From positions 620,001 through 684,000 of the forward strand of contig JAACTC010000005.1 in the NCBI GenBank assembly GCA_009993635.1: 64,000 nucleotides of DNA, given 5' to 3'. Under the pieces are notes generated by a model. The model did not search any database. It saw only the letters and a program-made list of their open reading frames with translations, and was not told where the DNA came from. A program made the translations under genes and the position numbers. This DNA is from Erythrobacter sp. (lineage in GTDB: Bacteria; Pseudomonadota; Alphaproteobacteria; Sphingomonadales; Sphingomonadaceae). Shown here in pieces: positions 17,562 through 25,771 of the stretch (positions are counted from its first letter, which is position 1; each line of letters opens with the position of its first letter).

Positions 17562-18530
17562 TCAATCCTGCTCGTCCTTTGGTGTCGGTTCGGCATCGGC
17601 AGGGGCAGTGGTGGCCAAAGTCCCGCTCATCACCACGTTCTGGTACGCGTAGGGTATTTCGATCCCGGCCGCGTCGAAGCGGCACTTGATCTGTTCGAGC
17701 AGGTCATGCTCGGCGCCCATGGCCGTCGCCGAATCGGTGCACCATGCCCGCAGCGAAAGGTCCACGCTGGATGGGCCGAGGTTCACCACCGGGCAGCCCA
17801 CCACCTCCACCACATCATCATGCGCATGTGCCAGTTCCAGCACGATCGCGCGCGCCTTCGCAATGTCCGAATCGTACCCGATGGAAATCGTCGGCGTCAT
17901 CATCACCCGCAGATCGACCGACGACAGGTTGATCATGATCGTGTTGGCGATCGTCCCGTTCGACAACACGATGCGCCGGTTATCGAAGGTGCACAACACG
18001 GTGTAGCCAAGCGACAGATCTTCGACGATACCGGTTTCCAGCCCCGTGGGCGTGCTCAATTGCAGCCGGTCTCCGCGGCGGAACGGCTTGTAGATGACCA
18101 GGCTGATGCCCGACACAAGATTGCCCAGCGTCGACTGGGCCGCAAACCCGATCACCACCGACACGATGCTGACGCCCGCCAGCAGGGATGTCGTCAGTTT
18201 GTTGAGCGCAGGCACGGTGTGGCAGAATAACAGCGCCAGGATGACCCACATGATGAATGTCGCCAGGTTCGAGATGAAGCTCAGCGTCATCCGGTCGAGA
18301 TGTTCGTTCGGATCGTGATCGATCAGCGTACGGATCGCGCGGCGAAGCAGTCTGGTCAGCACCAGGCCGAAGATCAGGAACAGGACGCCCAGCGCCACCG
18401 CACCCCACAGGTGGTTGGGGTCGATGTAGTGCGTCAGTTCCGCCACCGCCTTCGGGGAATCCGATGCGGCGGGGCTTGGCGTCGCCGAAGGGGTCGCGTC
18501 CCCCTTGGCGTTAAGGAACGGCGTGATCAT
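17562..18530 (-). CDS. Mechanosensitive ion channel, MscS family
   Basis: The 322-residue protein has an N-terminal Pro/Ala/Ser-rich region, then three membrane segments. The third includes the pore helix region SLLAGVSIVSVVIGFAAQSTLGNLVSGISLVIY. It is followed by the beta domain (FRRGDRLQLSTPTGLETGIVEDLSLGYTVLCT) and a cytoplasmic domain ending near KCRFDAAGIEIPYAYQNVV, all characteristic of small-conductance MscS. It protects against hypo-osmotic shock. Its start overlaps the upstream gene stop by four bases (ATGA), so it is the middle gene of a three-gene operon. Confidence 0.92.
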   Translation of the reverse strand: MITPFLNAKGDATPSATPSPAASDSPKAVAELTHYIDPNHLWGAVALGVLFLIFGLVLTRLLRRAIRTLIDHDPNEHLDRMTLSFISNLATFIMWVILALLFCHTVPALNKLTTSLLAGVSIVSVVIGFAAQSTLGNLVSGISLVIYKPFRRGDRLQLSTPTGLETGIVEDLSLGYTVLCTFDNRRIVLSNGTIANTIMINLSSVDLRVMMTPTISIGYDSDIAKARAIVLELAHAHDDVVEVVGCPVVNLGPSSVDLSLRAWCTDSATAMGAEHDLLEQIKCRFDAAGIEIPYAYQNVVMSGTLATTAPADAEPTPKDEQD

Positions 18531-20170
18531 GCGTTCGGCTTGAATGAATCCGGGTTAGCCATGCTCCAGTATTCCGCGAAAGGCGTATCGTCGGGTTCAT
18601 GCAGCAGCTTGCCCGGCTCAACCTCGTGGACGACCTGCGACCAGGGAACCATCTCCGCATTGTTCTTCCACTGGCGCAGATGGCGCGGCGTGAACTCGTC
18701 GGGCGATTCAAGGCCGCAGGCGACGACGATGTCGTGCAGGCTGTCCAGCGTCTTCGACTGGAAATTCGCCACACGCTGGGCCTTTTCTGGGATCACGAGG
18801 CCCCGTTGGCGCGCAGGCGAGCTGGTCGCAACGCCGGTCGGGCAGGTGCCGGTGTGGCAGCGCAGCGATTGCACGCAGCCGAGCGAGAACATGAACGCGC
18901 GCGCCGCGTTGCACCAGTTCGCGCCCAGCGCCGCATTCATCGCGATGGACGATCCGGAAAACACCTTCTCCGATGCTGCCAGCTTGATTGTGTCCTTCAA
19001 CCCCGTGCCGATCAGGGCGTTGTTAGCATAGTAGAGCCCGATGCGCAGCGGCAGGCCGACATGGTCGGACAGTTCGAGCGGCGCCGCACCCGTGCCGCCT
19101 CCGCCGCCATCGACCACGATGAAGTCGAGCGTGATGCCGCTGTCGAGCATCGCCTTGCAGATCGCGAACACCTCGTGCGGCATGCCGACGCACAGCTTGA
19201 TGCCGACCGGCTTGCCGCCCGAAAGCTCGCGCATCCTGGCGGCGAATTCCAGCATTTCGCGCGGGGTCGAGAACGCGGAGTGCCCCGGGGGCGAGAGGCA
19301 GTCCTCATGCGCCGGAACCTGCCGGGTCTCGGCAATCTCGTCCGTCACCTTGGCGGCAGGCAGCAACCCACCATGGCCCGGCTTGGCACCCTGGCTCAGC
19401 TTGATCTCGGTCATTTTGACCTGGTCGTGTTGCGCCTTGTCGCGGAAGCTTTCCGGATCGAAATTGCCGTCCTTGTCGCGCGCGCCGAAATAGCCCGAAC
19501 CCAGCTCCCATACGACGTCGCCGCCATGCTTAAGGTGGTACTTGGACAGCCCCCCTTCGCCCGTATCATGATAGAAATCGCCGATCTTCGCGCCCATGTT
19601 GAGCGCCTCGATCGCGTGGTTGCCAAGCGCGCCGAAGCTCATCGCGCTGATATTCAGCCGCGCGGCATCATAGGGCTTGCTGCACTGATCGGTCCCGACA
19701 TGAACCCGCGTGCGCTTGGGCGCCTTGGGGTTGGGATTTATCGAGTGGCACAGCGCCTCGTATTCTTCGGAATAGACATCTAGCTCGGTACCGAAGGGGT
19801 GCGCGTCTTCCTGCTTCTTGGCGCGGGCGTAGACCAGCGAGCGCGACACCCGATCGAAGGGCCTGCCTTCCAGCGGACCTTCCACGATGTAGCTGCGCAG
19901 GAAGGGGCGCAGATCCTCGAACAGCCAACGGAACCGGGCGGTCAGCGGGTAATTGCGCCTCAGCGAATGGGTCGACTGAATCATGTCCCACACGGCAATC
20001 AGCAGCAGCGGCAGAAACAGGATCAGCCCCCAGAAGAAGCCGCTCGACACGTAAATCCCGAGTGCGACGAGTGCGATGGTCAGGACAAGCGGGACCCAAA
20101 AACCGAGATATCGTTCCAATCCGTTGTCGCCGAACAATCCTCGCACCAGAAATTCCTCATCTGCTAACAT
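18527..20170 (-). CDS. Membrane-anchored FMN-binding glutamate synthase-like protein
   Basis: The 547-residue protein has two hydrophobic segments near the N-terminus (about 22-44 and 46-62), followed by a glutamate synthase central/FMN barrel. Visible parts include ARLNISAMSFGALGNHAIEALN, KLSQGAKPGHGGLLPAAKV, IVVDGGGGGTGAAPLE and the iron-sulfur cysteine cluster CVQSLRCHTGTCPTGVA. It lacks the N-terminal class II glutaminase domain and the C-terminal beta-helix of full GltB (about 1500 residues). This is the GltB2 or FMN-glutamate-synthase-family form, whose donor and physiological role are poorly defined. It heads an operon with mscS and a class II amidotransferase. Confidence 0.88.
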   Translation of the reverse strand: MLADEEFLVRGLFGDNGLERYLGFWVPLVLTIALVALGIYVSSGFFWGLILFLPLLLIAVWDMIQSTHSLRRNYPLTARFRWLFEDLRPFLRSYIVEGPLEGRPFDRVSRSLVYARAKKQEDAHPFGTELDVYSEEYEALCHSINPNPKAPKRTRVHVGTDQCSKPYDAARLNISAMSFGALGNHAIEALNMGAKIGDFYHDTGEGGLSKYHLKHGGDVVWELGSGYFGARDKDGNFDPESFRDKAQHDQVKMTEIKLSQGAKPGHGGLLPAAKVTDEIAETRQVPAHEDCLSPPGHSAFSTPREMLEFAARMRELSGGKPVGIKLCVGMPHEVFAICKAMLDSGITLDFIVVDGGGGGTGAAPLELSDHVGLPLRIGLYYANNALIGTGLKDTIKLAASEKVFSGSSIAMNAALGANWCNAARAFMFSLGCVQSLRCHTGTCPTGVATSSPARQRGLVIPEKAQRVANFQSKTLDSLHDIVVACGLESPDEFTPRHLRQWKNNAEMVPWSQVVHEVEPGKLLHEPDDTPFAEYWSMANPDSFKPNA

Positions 20171-20294
20171 TTGTCACTCTCGGGTAACCGCGAGCAGCGA
20201 GCGGGTAAAGCGCGATAAGGCCGGAAGTTCCTGCGAGATTTTACAGTCAGAGCGTCAATGCATCCATGGCGACGGGCCGATGCACCCGGCCCCG

Positions 20295-20323
20295 CGGTCC
20301 GCGCTGATTGGGTGCGCGGACCG
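20295..20323. other. Perfect inverted repeat (possible terminator of the globin transcript)
   Basis: A 10-base arm CGGTCCGCGC and its exact complement GCGCGGACCG are separated by nine bases. It sits between the 3' end of the globin gene (transcribed leftward) and the upstream region of the glutamate-synthase-like gene. There is no T-run on either side. It may end or stabilise the globin transcript, or be an operator for the downstream operon. Confidence 0.5.
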
Positions 20324-20385
20324 AGTGCGCTGTTCCCCACCCGGCGGCCCGAGTGCGGGCAGGCTACGATCTGCCCGTCAACGGA

Positions 20386-20913
20386 CTACCGTTCGACGAT
20401 TTCGTCACTCATCGGAGCCAGCTTGGCGAGGAAGCGGTTTTGCGCGGCAAAGCCGACTCCTTCCTCGCGCATCGCGGTCTGCAGGTTCTCGACGATTGCG
20501 TTCATTTCCGGCTTTCGAGAGCCGAGCCCCTGGTGCGCGCTGCGCATGTCGCGCCCGGTATAGTCGCAGCCCGCGTTGAGGATATAGCAGAACTGTTCGA
20601 AGATCGTCCGGCGGAAGCGGACATGGTCGTGCCCTTCGAAGATGGCGGCAATGCGGGGATCGGAGATCGAAAGGTCGGCAAACCGATCGGCGATCCGCCG
20701 GATGCCCTCGCGTCCGCCAAACTGCTCTGCCATGCCGGTGCCGCTGAATGGCTTCGCTCCGGCATTGTCGTTGCTCTGATCATAGGGATCGACCGGCAAT
20801 TCTCCGGTTACCGGGTCGCGCTCTTCCACCTCGACGCCGAATTCCTTGTCCCAATCGACGTCCGCTTCGGGAGCCTGTTGCATCAGCAAGAGGGCAATCG
20901 CTACAGTCAGCAT
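20386..20913 (-). CDS. Group I truncated hemoglobin-like protein, probably exported
   Basis: The 175-residue protein opens with a short hydrophobic stretch (MLTVAIALLLMQQA) consistent with a signal peptide. An acidic linker follows, then a truncated globin domain (about 62-170): FGGREGIRRIADRFADLSISDP, EQFCYILNAGCDYTGRDM, and RSAHQGLG with the proximal heme His at about 127. By position the helix B10 residue, usually Tyr in this family, appears to be Ala79. It is encoded 11 bases after the DUF3034 gene, so the two are probably co-transcribed, and is divergent from a cupredoxin and GGDEF-EAL pair. It likely binds heme and a gas or redox ligand in the periplasm; the ligand is unknown. Export depends on a weak signal peptide and is moderate in confidence. 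Confidence 0.8.
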   Translation of the reverse strand: MLTVAIALLLMQQAPEADVDWDKEFGVEVEERDPVTGELPVDPYDQSNDNAGAKPFSGTGMAEQFGGREGIRRIADRFADLSISDPRIAAIFEGHDHVRFRRTIFEQFCYILNAGCDYTGRDMRSAHQGLGSRKPEMNAIVENLQTAMREEGVGFAAQNRFLAKLAPMSDEIVER

Positions 20914-20924
20914 GGTTCGAACTC

Positions 20925-21938
20925 CTAGAATGCGAATTGTGCTTGAAGAAACAGGCCGCGCTGATCCTCGAACGTCGCGATTGAGCCGAGATCGGCGTAG
21001 GCGGTGGTCAGCGTGACAGCGTCGGTGACGGCATAGGCGGCGAATATGTCGAACCAGTTGTCCTCGCCCAGCCCCAGATTGTCGGGCTTGGTCCGGAACT
21101 CGGCGCCCGCGACGAAACGGCGGGAGAGCTGGTAGGCGAGCGATACTTCGAACTGGAGCGAATAGTCGGAGTCGGTTGCCGAGCCAAAGCCTAGCAGGCC
21201 GTTCTGATTACCCTTGGTCAAACGCGCGGTCGTGTTCACCAGCACGCTGTGCGAGAGGAACAGCTTGGTCGCACTCAGCGTGAAGTCGAGACCTTGGTCC
21301 TGTGCCGCGCCCACCGCAGCCGCGATTGGCCCGTCGAGCGCGCGCTTGTACTGCACGCCGGCCGAGATCTGGGGCATCAGCGGGTCGCCATAGACCACAT
21401 CGCCAGCGAGCCTGACCTTCGCCCCGAAGACGTCCTGATTGAGCACGTAGCCCTTGCCGATGCCAAGCGCGGTTCCGACGTCCTGTGTGTCGAAATTCTG
21501 CCGGGCATAGGACAGCTCGACCCGGTCCGCGATACCCAACGCCACGCCAAAACTGGTCCACTGGTAATCGGGCAGTGCGATGAACGTCGCGTGGGTTTGC
21601 ACCCCCAGCCCTCTGTCCGACTGCCGTCCCCCGATCGTTGCCCAGCTGGCGATACCGCCGCCGCTGCCGCCCTCGATGGGGGAGGCCGCGTTGGTCAGAA
21701 GAAGCTTGGCATTGTAGTTCGCAGGCGGCGGCGGATCGCCGTCTGTGTCCGTCCCCACGGAGGGTCCGACCATCGAGGAGTCCGCCCGTAGGCTTCGGAC
21801 CGGCCTAAGCTCGTCAGCGGGTTCCCCGATGCAATCATCACAGCCCCCTCCGCCCAGACTTTCGGCCTGGAGCGCGGAGGGCATCAATGCGCAAGTGATT
21901 AGCAGCGTTGCGTTTCGCATGAGACGAGCGTTTTTCAT
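20925..21938 (-). CDS. DUF3034 family outer-membrane-like protein
   Basis: The 337-residue protein from ATG 21938 has a signal peptide cleaved near ALMPSALQA. A Cys motif (CDDC) and a low-complexity linker follow, then the DUF3034 domain: AKLLLTNAASPIEGGSGGG, YQWTSFGVALGIADRVELSY, QDVFGAKVRLAGDVVYGD, RRFVAGAEFRTKPDNLG. Alternating hydrophobic strands and a terminal phenylalanine (QAQFAF) point to an outer-membrane beta-barrel. The family function is unknown. It shares an 87-base divergent promoter region with the cupredoxin/GGDEF-EAL operon and is followed by the globin gene. An extended upstream open frame is a shadow of the divergent gene. Confidence 0.85.
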   Translation of the reverse strand: MKNARLMRNATLLITCALMPSALQAESLGGGGCDDCIGEPADELRPVRSLRADSSMVGPSVGTDTDGDPPPPANYNAKLLLTNAASPIEGGSGGGIASWATIGGRQSDRGLGVQTHATFIALPDYQWTSFGVALGIADRVELSYARQNFDTQDVGTALGIGKGYVLNQDVFGAKVRLAGDVVYGDPLMPQISAGVQYKRALDGPIAAAVGAAQDQGLDFTLSATKLFLSHSVLVNTTARLTKGNQNGLLGFGSATDSDYSLQFEVSLAYQLSRRFVAGAEFRTKPDNLGLGEDNWFDIFAAYAVTDAVTLTTAYADLGSIATFEDQRGLFLQAQFAF

Positions 21939-22025
21939 AGGAAGCGCTTGGCAGGCGGTGGTTATCAACCCGTAAATCACGCGGTGGCCTTTTCTTAAGA
22001 GTTGGCCGTCTAGCGCCCCTACGTA

Positions 22026-22637
22026 ATGAAACGTATTCTCTGCTTTATCGCCATCTTCGCCGCGGTGCCCGCATCCTGGGCCTGGGCGACAGCCTCCGAA
22101 GATATCAGGATCCAGATCGTCGATCAGCGCGGAATGCCGGTGCGCGATGCCGTGGTCGAACTGGCAGGCGATCGCACCCATTCCGGCCCGATCCGTTTCC
22201 CCTGGCGCATGGCGGTGGCACAGCGCAACGAGACGTTCGTCCCCGGCACGCTGATCGTCCCGAAGGGAAGCACGGTCGCATTTCCCAATCTCGACCGGGT
22301 GCGCCACTCGATCTACAGCTTTTCCAAGCCCGCTCGGTTCGAGATAGAGCTTTACGGGCGCGACCAGACGCGCAGCCAGAATTTTCCCGCGAGCGGGACG
22401 GTATCGATCGGCTGCAAGATCCACGACAACATGCGTGGCTATCTGCGGGTCGTAGAGACCCCTTTTGCAGGTAAGACCGACGCGAACGGTTACGTCACGC
22501 TGAGCGGCGTCCCGACCGGCAACGTGTCCGCAACCGTCTGGCATCCCTCGCTCCGTGGGCCGAACAACGAACGCAACGGCTTTCTGTCGATCAAGCCCAG
22601 CCAGAACGTCCAGCGGGTTACGGTCACACTGCGATGA
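22026..22637 (+). CDS. Periplasmic cupredoxin-like protein (annotated elsewhere as methylamine utilization protein)
   Basis: The 203-residue protein has a signal peptide (MKRILCFIAIFAAVPASWAWATA). A beta-sandwich with a cupredoxin pattern follows: VPKGSTVAFPNLDRVRHSIYSFS supplies His94, and GCKIHDNMRGYL supplies Cys130, His133 and Met136, a plausible type 1 copper ligand set. A C-terminal carboxypeptidase-regulatory-like tail (KTDANGYVTLSGVPTGN) ends the protein. Similar proteins are often called methylamine utilization proteins, but no methylamine dehydrogenase genes are present here. It overlaps the GGDEF-EAL gene by four bases, suggesting it works with that receptor. Copper binding is inferred. 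Confidence 0.82.
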   Translation: MKRILCFIAIFAAVPASWAWATASEDIRIQIVDQRGMPVRDAVVELAGDRTHSGPIRFPWRMAVAQRNETFVPGTLIVPKGSTVAFPNLDRVRHSIYSFSKPARFEIELYGRDQTRSQNFPASGTVSIGCKIHDNMRGYLRVVETPFAGKTDANGYVTLSGVPTGNVSATVWHPSLRGPNNERNGFLSIKPSQNVQRVTVTLR

Positions 22638-24946
22638 GGGCTAAAAACGCCCTGAAACGCCTGCCTGGCCTGCGCTTCGCCTCGCTGCGGGATCGGATCT
22701 CGCTGCTGTATGCCGGACTGTTCGCGGCAGTGCTGGTCACCATGATGTTTCTGGTCAACGCGGGGATCGAGAGGTTCGGCGAAGCCAACGCAACGCTTGA
22801 ACTTTCTGCAAATGCCCGGGTGTTCGACGAACTGGTCGATCTGCGCGCGCGGCAGATGCAGGGGGCAGCCAATGTCCTCTCGCGCGATTTCGGATTTCGC
22901 GAGGCAGTTGCCACGGGTGATGCGCCCACCGTATCCAGCGCCCTGCGATCGTTGCGGAAGCGTTCGGGCACGTCGGCTGCATTCGTCGTCGGGTTCGATG
23001 GATCGCTGGTCACGGATGGATCGCGAGGAATACCGTCTGCAGATGCCTTGTGGTCCGCATTGGACGAAGGACGCGAAAAAGGCGTCGTGCAGATCAACGG
23101 CCGCCCTGCGCTGGCCGCCGCGTCGCCGATCGAAGTCCCGGATCTGGTCGGCTGGCTGGTGCTTGCCCAACCGCTCGACCAGGCGGAGATGAGTCGGCTT
23201 TCCGATCTCGCGCCGGTCGACATCGATGGCTACGTCCAATCGCAGGACAGGTTGCCGGCACGGCTCGCCTCCGCTCCGCACGGGCAAGTGGTCAAGAGCG
23301 GCGATGCCGCGCAGAACCTCTATCATCTCTCCACCCTGCCCGCCCTGCAGGAGGGGCTGGAGCCGCGCCTGGTGCTGCGCCACTCGCTGGGTGCGGCCCT
23401 GCTGCAGTACAATGCTCTGAAACTGCTGCTGGTGATGGTATCGCTCGCAGGCCTCGCGCTGGCGATCATTCTCGGCAGGCGGGTCGCGCGCGGGATCACC
23501 GGCCCGCTTTCGCGACTGGACGAGGCCGTTCGCCGCTTCGCACAGGGCGAAGGCAGGGTCGCGGTGCCTGAAACCGATGACGAGGTCGGCCGACTGGGCG
23601 CCAGCTTCAACCGCATGGTCGGCGCGATCGAAGAACGCGAACAGAAGATCATCCATGTCGGCCTGCACGACGGGCTGACCAATCTCCCCAACCGCAAGCT
23701 GTTCGTCGAACAGCTCGACCAGGCGCTGTCCAGGCGGCAGGATGGGGAGAGGGTGCTGGTCGCCTACTGCGACCTCGACGATTTCAAGGTGATCAACGAC
23801 GCCTTCGGCCATCCGGCGGGCGACGCCCTGCTGTGCGCGGTGGCCGATAATCTGCGCAACGAATTGCGCGATGCGCAGATCGCGCGCCTGGGGGGCGATG
23901 AATTCGCAATCCTGCTGGTGGAACACGACGAATCGGCCAGCCTGCTGCCCGTTGCCAAGCGCATTCGCGACGCCCTCGTGCGCCCGGTCGACGTGCAGGG
24001 CAGCGCCATCGAAGGGTCGGCCAGCATCGGAATCGCAGTGGCACCGGCAGATGGGGTCACCGGGGTGGATCTCGTCAAGCATGCCGACCTGGCGCTCTAC
24101 CGCGCCAAGAAGGGCGGCAAGTCTGACTTTCATTTCTTCGAGCCCTCGCTTGATGAGGAGGCGCGCCAGCGGCGCGAAATGGAAGCGGACCTGCGACTGG
24201 CGATCAACCACGGGCAGTTCGAACTTTTCTTCCAGCCGCTCTGCTCGCTCACAGATGGGGGGATCAGAGGGTTCGAGGCGCTGCTGCGCTGGAACCACCC
24301 GGAAAAGGGCAGGATAAGCCCGGGCGTATTCATTCCTCTCGCGGAAGAGACGGGCCTCATCATGCAGTTGGGAGACTGGATCGTGCGCGAAGCCTGTCGC
24401 GCGGCAGCCACCTGGCCCGAAGACTATTCGGTCGCGGTTAACATCTCGCCCAAGCAGTTCGGTGCGCCGGGTCTCGCGGCCACCATCACGCAGGCCTTCA
24501 CGCAGGCCGGGCTGTCGCCGCGCCGGCTCGAGCTGGAAATCACCGAAAGCATCTTCATCGCCGACGTGGACCGGACGCTTTCCACCCTGCATTCGCTCCG
24601 CGAGCTGGGCGTGCGCATCTCCCTCGACGATTTCGGCACCGGCTACAGCTCGCTCAGCTATCTCCGCAGCTTCCCGTTCGACAAGGTAAAGATCGACCAG
24701 AGCTTCGTGCGCGATCTCGACAGCGCGGGGAACAATGGCCACGCGCTGATCCGCGCGATCACCACGCTTGCCGATGCGCTGGGCATGGAGACGCTCGCAG
24801 AGGGGGTCGAAAGCCCGGCCCAGCTTGAAATCCTGCGCGCCGAAGGCTGCGGAAACGTCCAGGGCTTCCTGCTCGGAAAACCCATGCCGCTGGCGAATGT
24901 CGAAGAGTTTCTCTCTCGCGGCAGCCGCGACAGCAAGGTCGCGTGA
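22634..24946 (+). CDS. Transmembrane GGDEF-EAL protein (c-di-GMP cyclase/phosphodiesterase) with periplasmic sensor
   Basis: The 770-residue protein has a first membrane helix (about 22-43), a periplasmic region of about 215 residues and a second helix (about 262-281). A HAMP domain (about 282-335), a GGDEF domain (motif GGDEF at 420-424, preceded by HDGLTNLPNRK) and an EAL domain (FEALLRWNHP at about 547, later DDFGTGYSSLSYL and KIDQSFVRDL) follow. Both active-site motifs are intact, so it may make and break c-di-GMP. The periplasmic part looks like a Cache-type or unrecognised sensor. Co-transcription with the cupredoxin gene suggests the signal comes from the periplasm. Confidence 0.93.
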   Translation: MRAKNALKRLPGLRFASLRDRISLLYAGLFAAVLVTMMFLVNAGIERFGEANATLELSANARVFDELVDLRARQMQGAANVLSRDFGFREAVATGDAPTVSSALRSLRKRSGTSAAFVVGFDGSLVTDGSRGIPSADALWSALDEGREKGVVQINGRPALAAASPIEVPDLVGWLVLAQPLDQAEMSRLSDLAPVDIDGYVQSQDRLPARLASAPHGQVVKSGDAAQNLYHLSTLPALQEGLEPRLVLRHSLGAALLQYNALKLLLVMVSLAGLALAIILGRRVARGITGPLSRLDEAVRRFAQGEGRVAVPETDDEVGRLGASFNRMVGAIEEREQKIIHVGLHDGLTNLPNRKLFVEQLDQALSRRQDGERVLVAYCDLDDFKVINDAFGHPAGDALLCAVADNLRNELRDAQIARLGGDEFAILLVEHDESASLLPVAKRIRDALVRPVDVQGSAIEGSASIGIAVAPADGVTGVDLVKHADLALYRAKKGGKSDFHFFEPSLDEEARQRREMEADLRLAINHGQFELFFQPLCSLTDGGIRGFEALLRWNHPEKGRISPGVFIPLAEETGLIMQLGDWIVREACRAAATWPEDYSVAVNISPKQFGAPGLAATITQAFTQAGLSPRRLELEITESIFIADVDRTLSTLHSLRELGVRISLDDFGTGYSSLSYLRSFPFDKVKIDQSFVRDLDSAGNNGHALIRAITTLADALGMETLAEGVESPAQLEILRAEGCGNVQGFLLGKPMPLANVEEFLSRGSRDSKVA

Positions 24947-25013
24947 ACGGCTGCGACACCGCGAAAGGCGGTCGGAAACCGCTCTGGGAAACCGGACATC
25001 GCGCTGGAAGAAT

Positions 25014-25090
25014 TGGTAGCGGAGGAGGGACTCGAACCCCCGACACGCGGATTATGATTCCGCTGCTCTAACCACCTGAGCTACTCCGCC
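25014..25090 (-). tRNA. tRNA-Met (anticodon CAU, elongator)
   Basis: A 77-base cloverleaf reads on the minus strand. The acceptor stem GGCGGAG pairs with CTCCGCT (first pair G-U), the anticodon stem GCGGA/TCCGC encloses ATCATAA, and the T arm contains GGTTCGAGTCC. CCA is encoded. The paired G1 acceptor end excludes initiator tRNA. The body matches the elongator Met pattern of alphaproteobacteria better than Ile2(CAU), though lysidine-modified Ile2 cannot be excluded by anticodon alone. Confidence 0.93.
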
Positions 25091-25204
25091 CCAAGCTTGC
25101 CATACCAGGTACGGCACGAGGCCTGCCGGAGCGGTTAGCTCGCCGGCAGGCGGCGCTCTTAGGGTGCGGGCGCGCGGCGGTCAAGGCAGGTTCCACACGC
25201 TTTG

Positions 25205-25771
25205 TCAGGCGCGTGCGGTGCCTCGGAAATTTACCTCGCTAACCGCGTCCCACGGGCCGCCCCTGTAGCGATGGAGGCCAAGCCCGCGAAAGCGGAAGGG
25301 CTGCGGTTCGACCTCGCCCGCAAGATCGCCCTGCAGAGCGAGCGCCTCGCGCTTGGAGACCTTGTTCTGCACCGTCACGTGCAGCCGTTTGCCGCCCTGG
25401 TCCTGCGGGGTGAGCATTCCGTGGAAATGATCGGCGAGCATCGCGCGCAGGCGCAGCATCCCCTCGCTCTCGAGCCTTATCGCAGTGCCGCCGCCAAGCG
25501 ACCTGATCCCCAGAATGCGGGCATCTACCGGTGCGAATTCACGCGCCAACTGCCGCATGTGCCGAACCACCTCGGCCTCGCAGAAACCGGGCAGTGCGTG
25601 AAACAGCGTGACATGCGCGGCCAGGTAATTGCGCTCCGGCGGAAAATGCGCTGTGCGCAGCGCGGTCGCCCAGGATTGCAAATCGTCGGGCAGTTGCGCG
25701 GTCAGGATCAGCGGCGCATCCGCGGGCGAGATACCTACATCTCCCCCCGGTCGCGCCGCAGCTTGTACCAT
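25205..25771 (-). CDS. 2'-5' RNA ligase family protein (2H phosphoesterase)
   Basis: The 188-residue protein carries two HxT motifs, HVTLFHAL in the N-terminal half and LHVTVQNK in the C-terminal half, the catalytic pair of the 2H phosphoesterase superfamily. Members hydrolyse 2',3'-cyclic phosphates or act on 2'-5' linked RNA; the substrate here is unknown. The start at 25771 lies inside the end of mltG (37-base overlap), and no start codon was seen after the mltG stop that keeps the fold intact. It is therefore translationally linked to mltG. Confidence 0.82.
   Translation of the reverse strand: MVQAAARPGGDVGISPADAPLILTAQLPDDLQSWATALRTAHFPPERNYLAAHVTLFHALPGFCEAEVVRHMRQLAREFAPVDARILGIRSLGGGTAIRLESEGMLRLRAMLADHFHGMLTPQDQGGKRLHVTVQNKVSKREALALQGDLAGEVEPQPFRFRGLGLHRYRGGPWDAVSEVNFRGTARA

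Noticed and set aside
24968-24982. Small hairpin GCGGT / ACCGC after the GGDEF-EAL gene
   Set aside because: Only five base pairs and no T-run; too weak to call a terminator.
25014-25090. tRNA-Ile2 (CAU) or initiator tRNA
   Set aside because: The acceptor stem is paired at position 1 and the anticodon arm matches elongator Met, so neither alternative is preferred.
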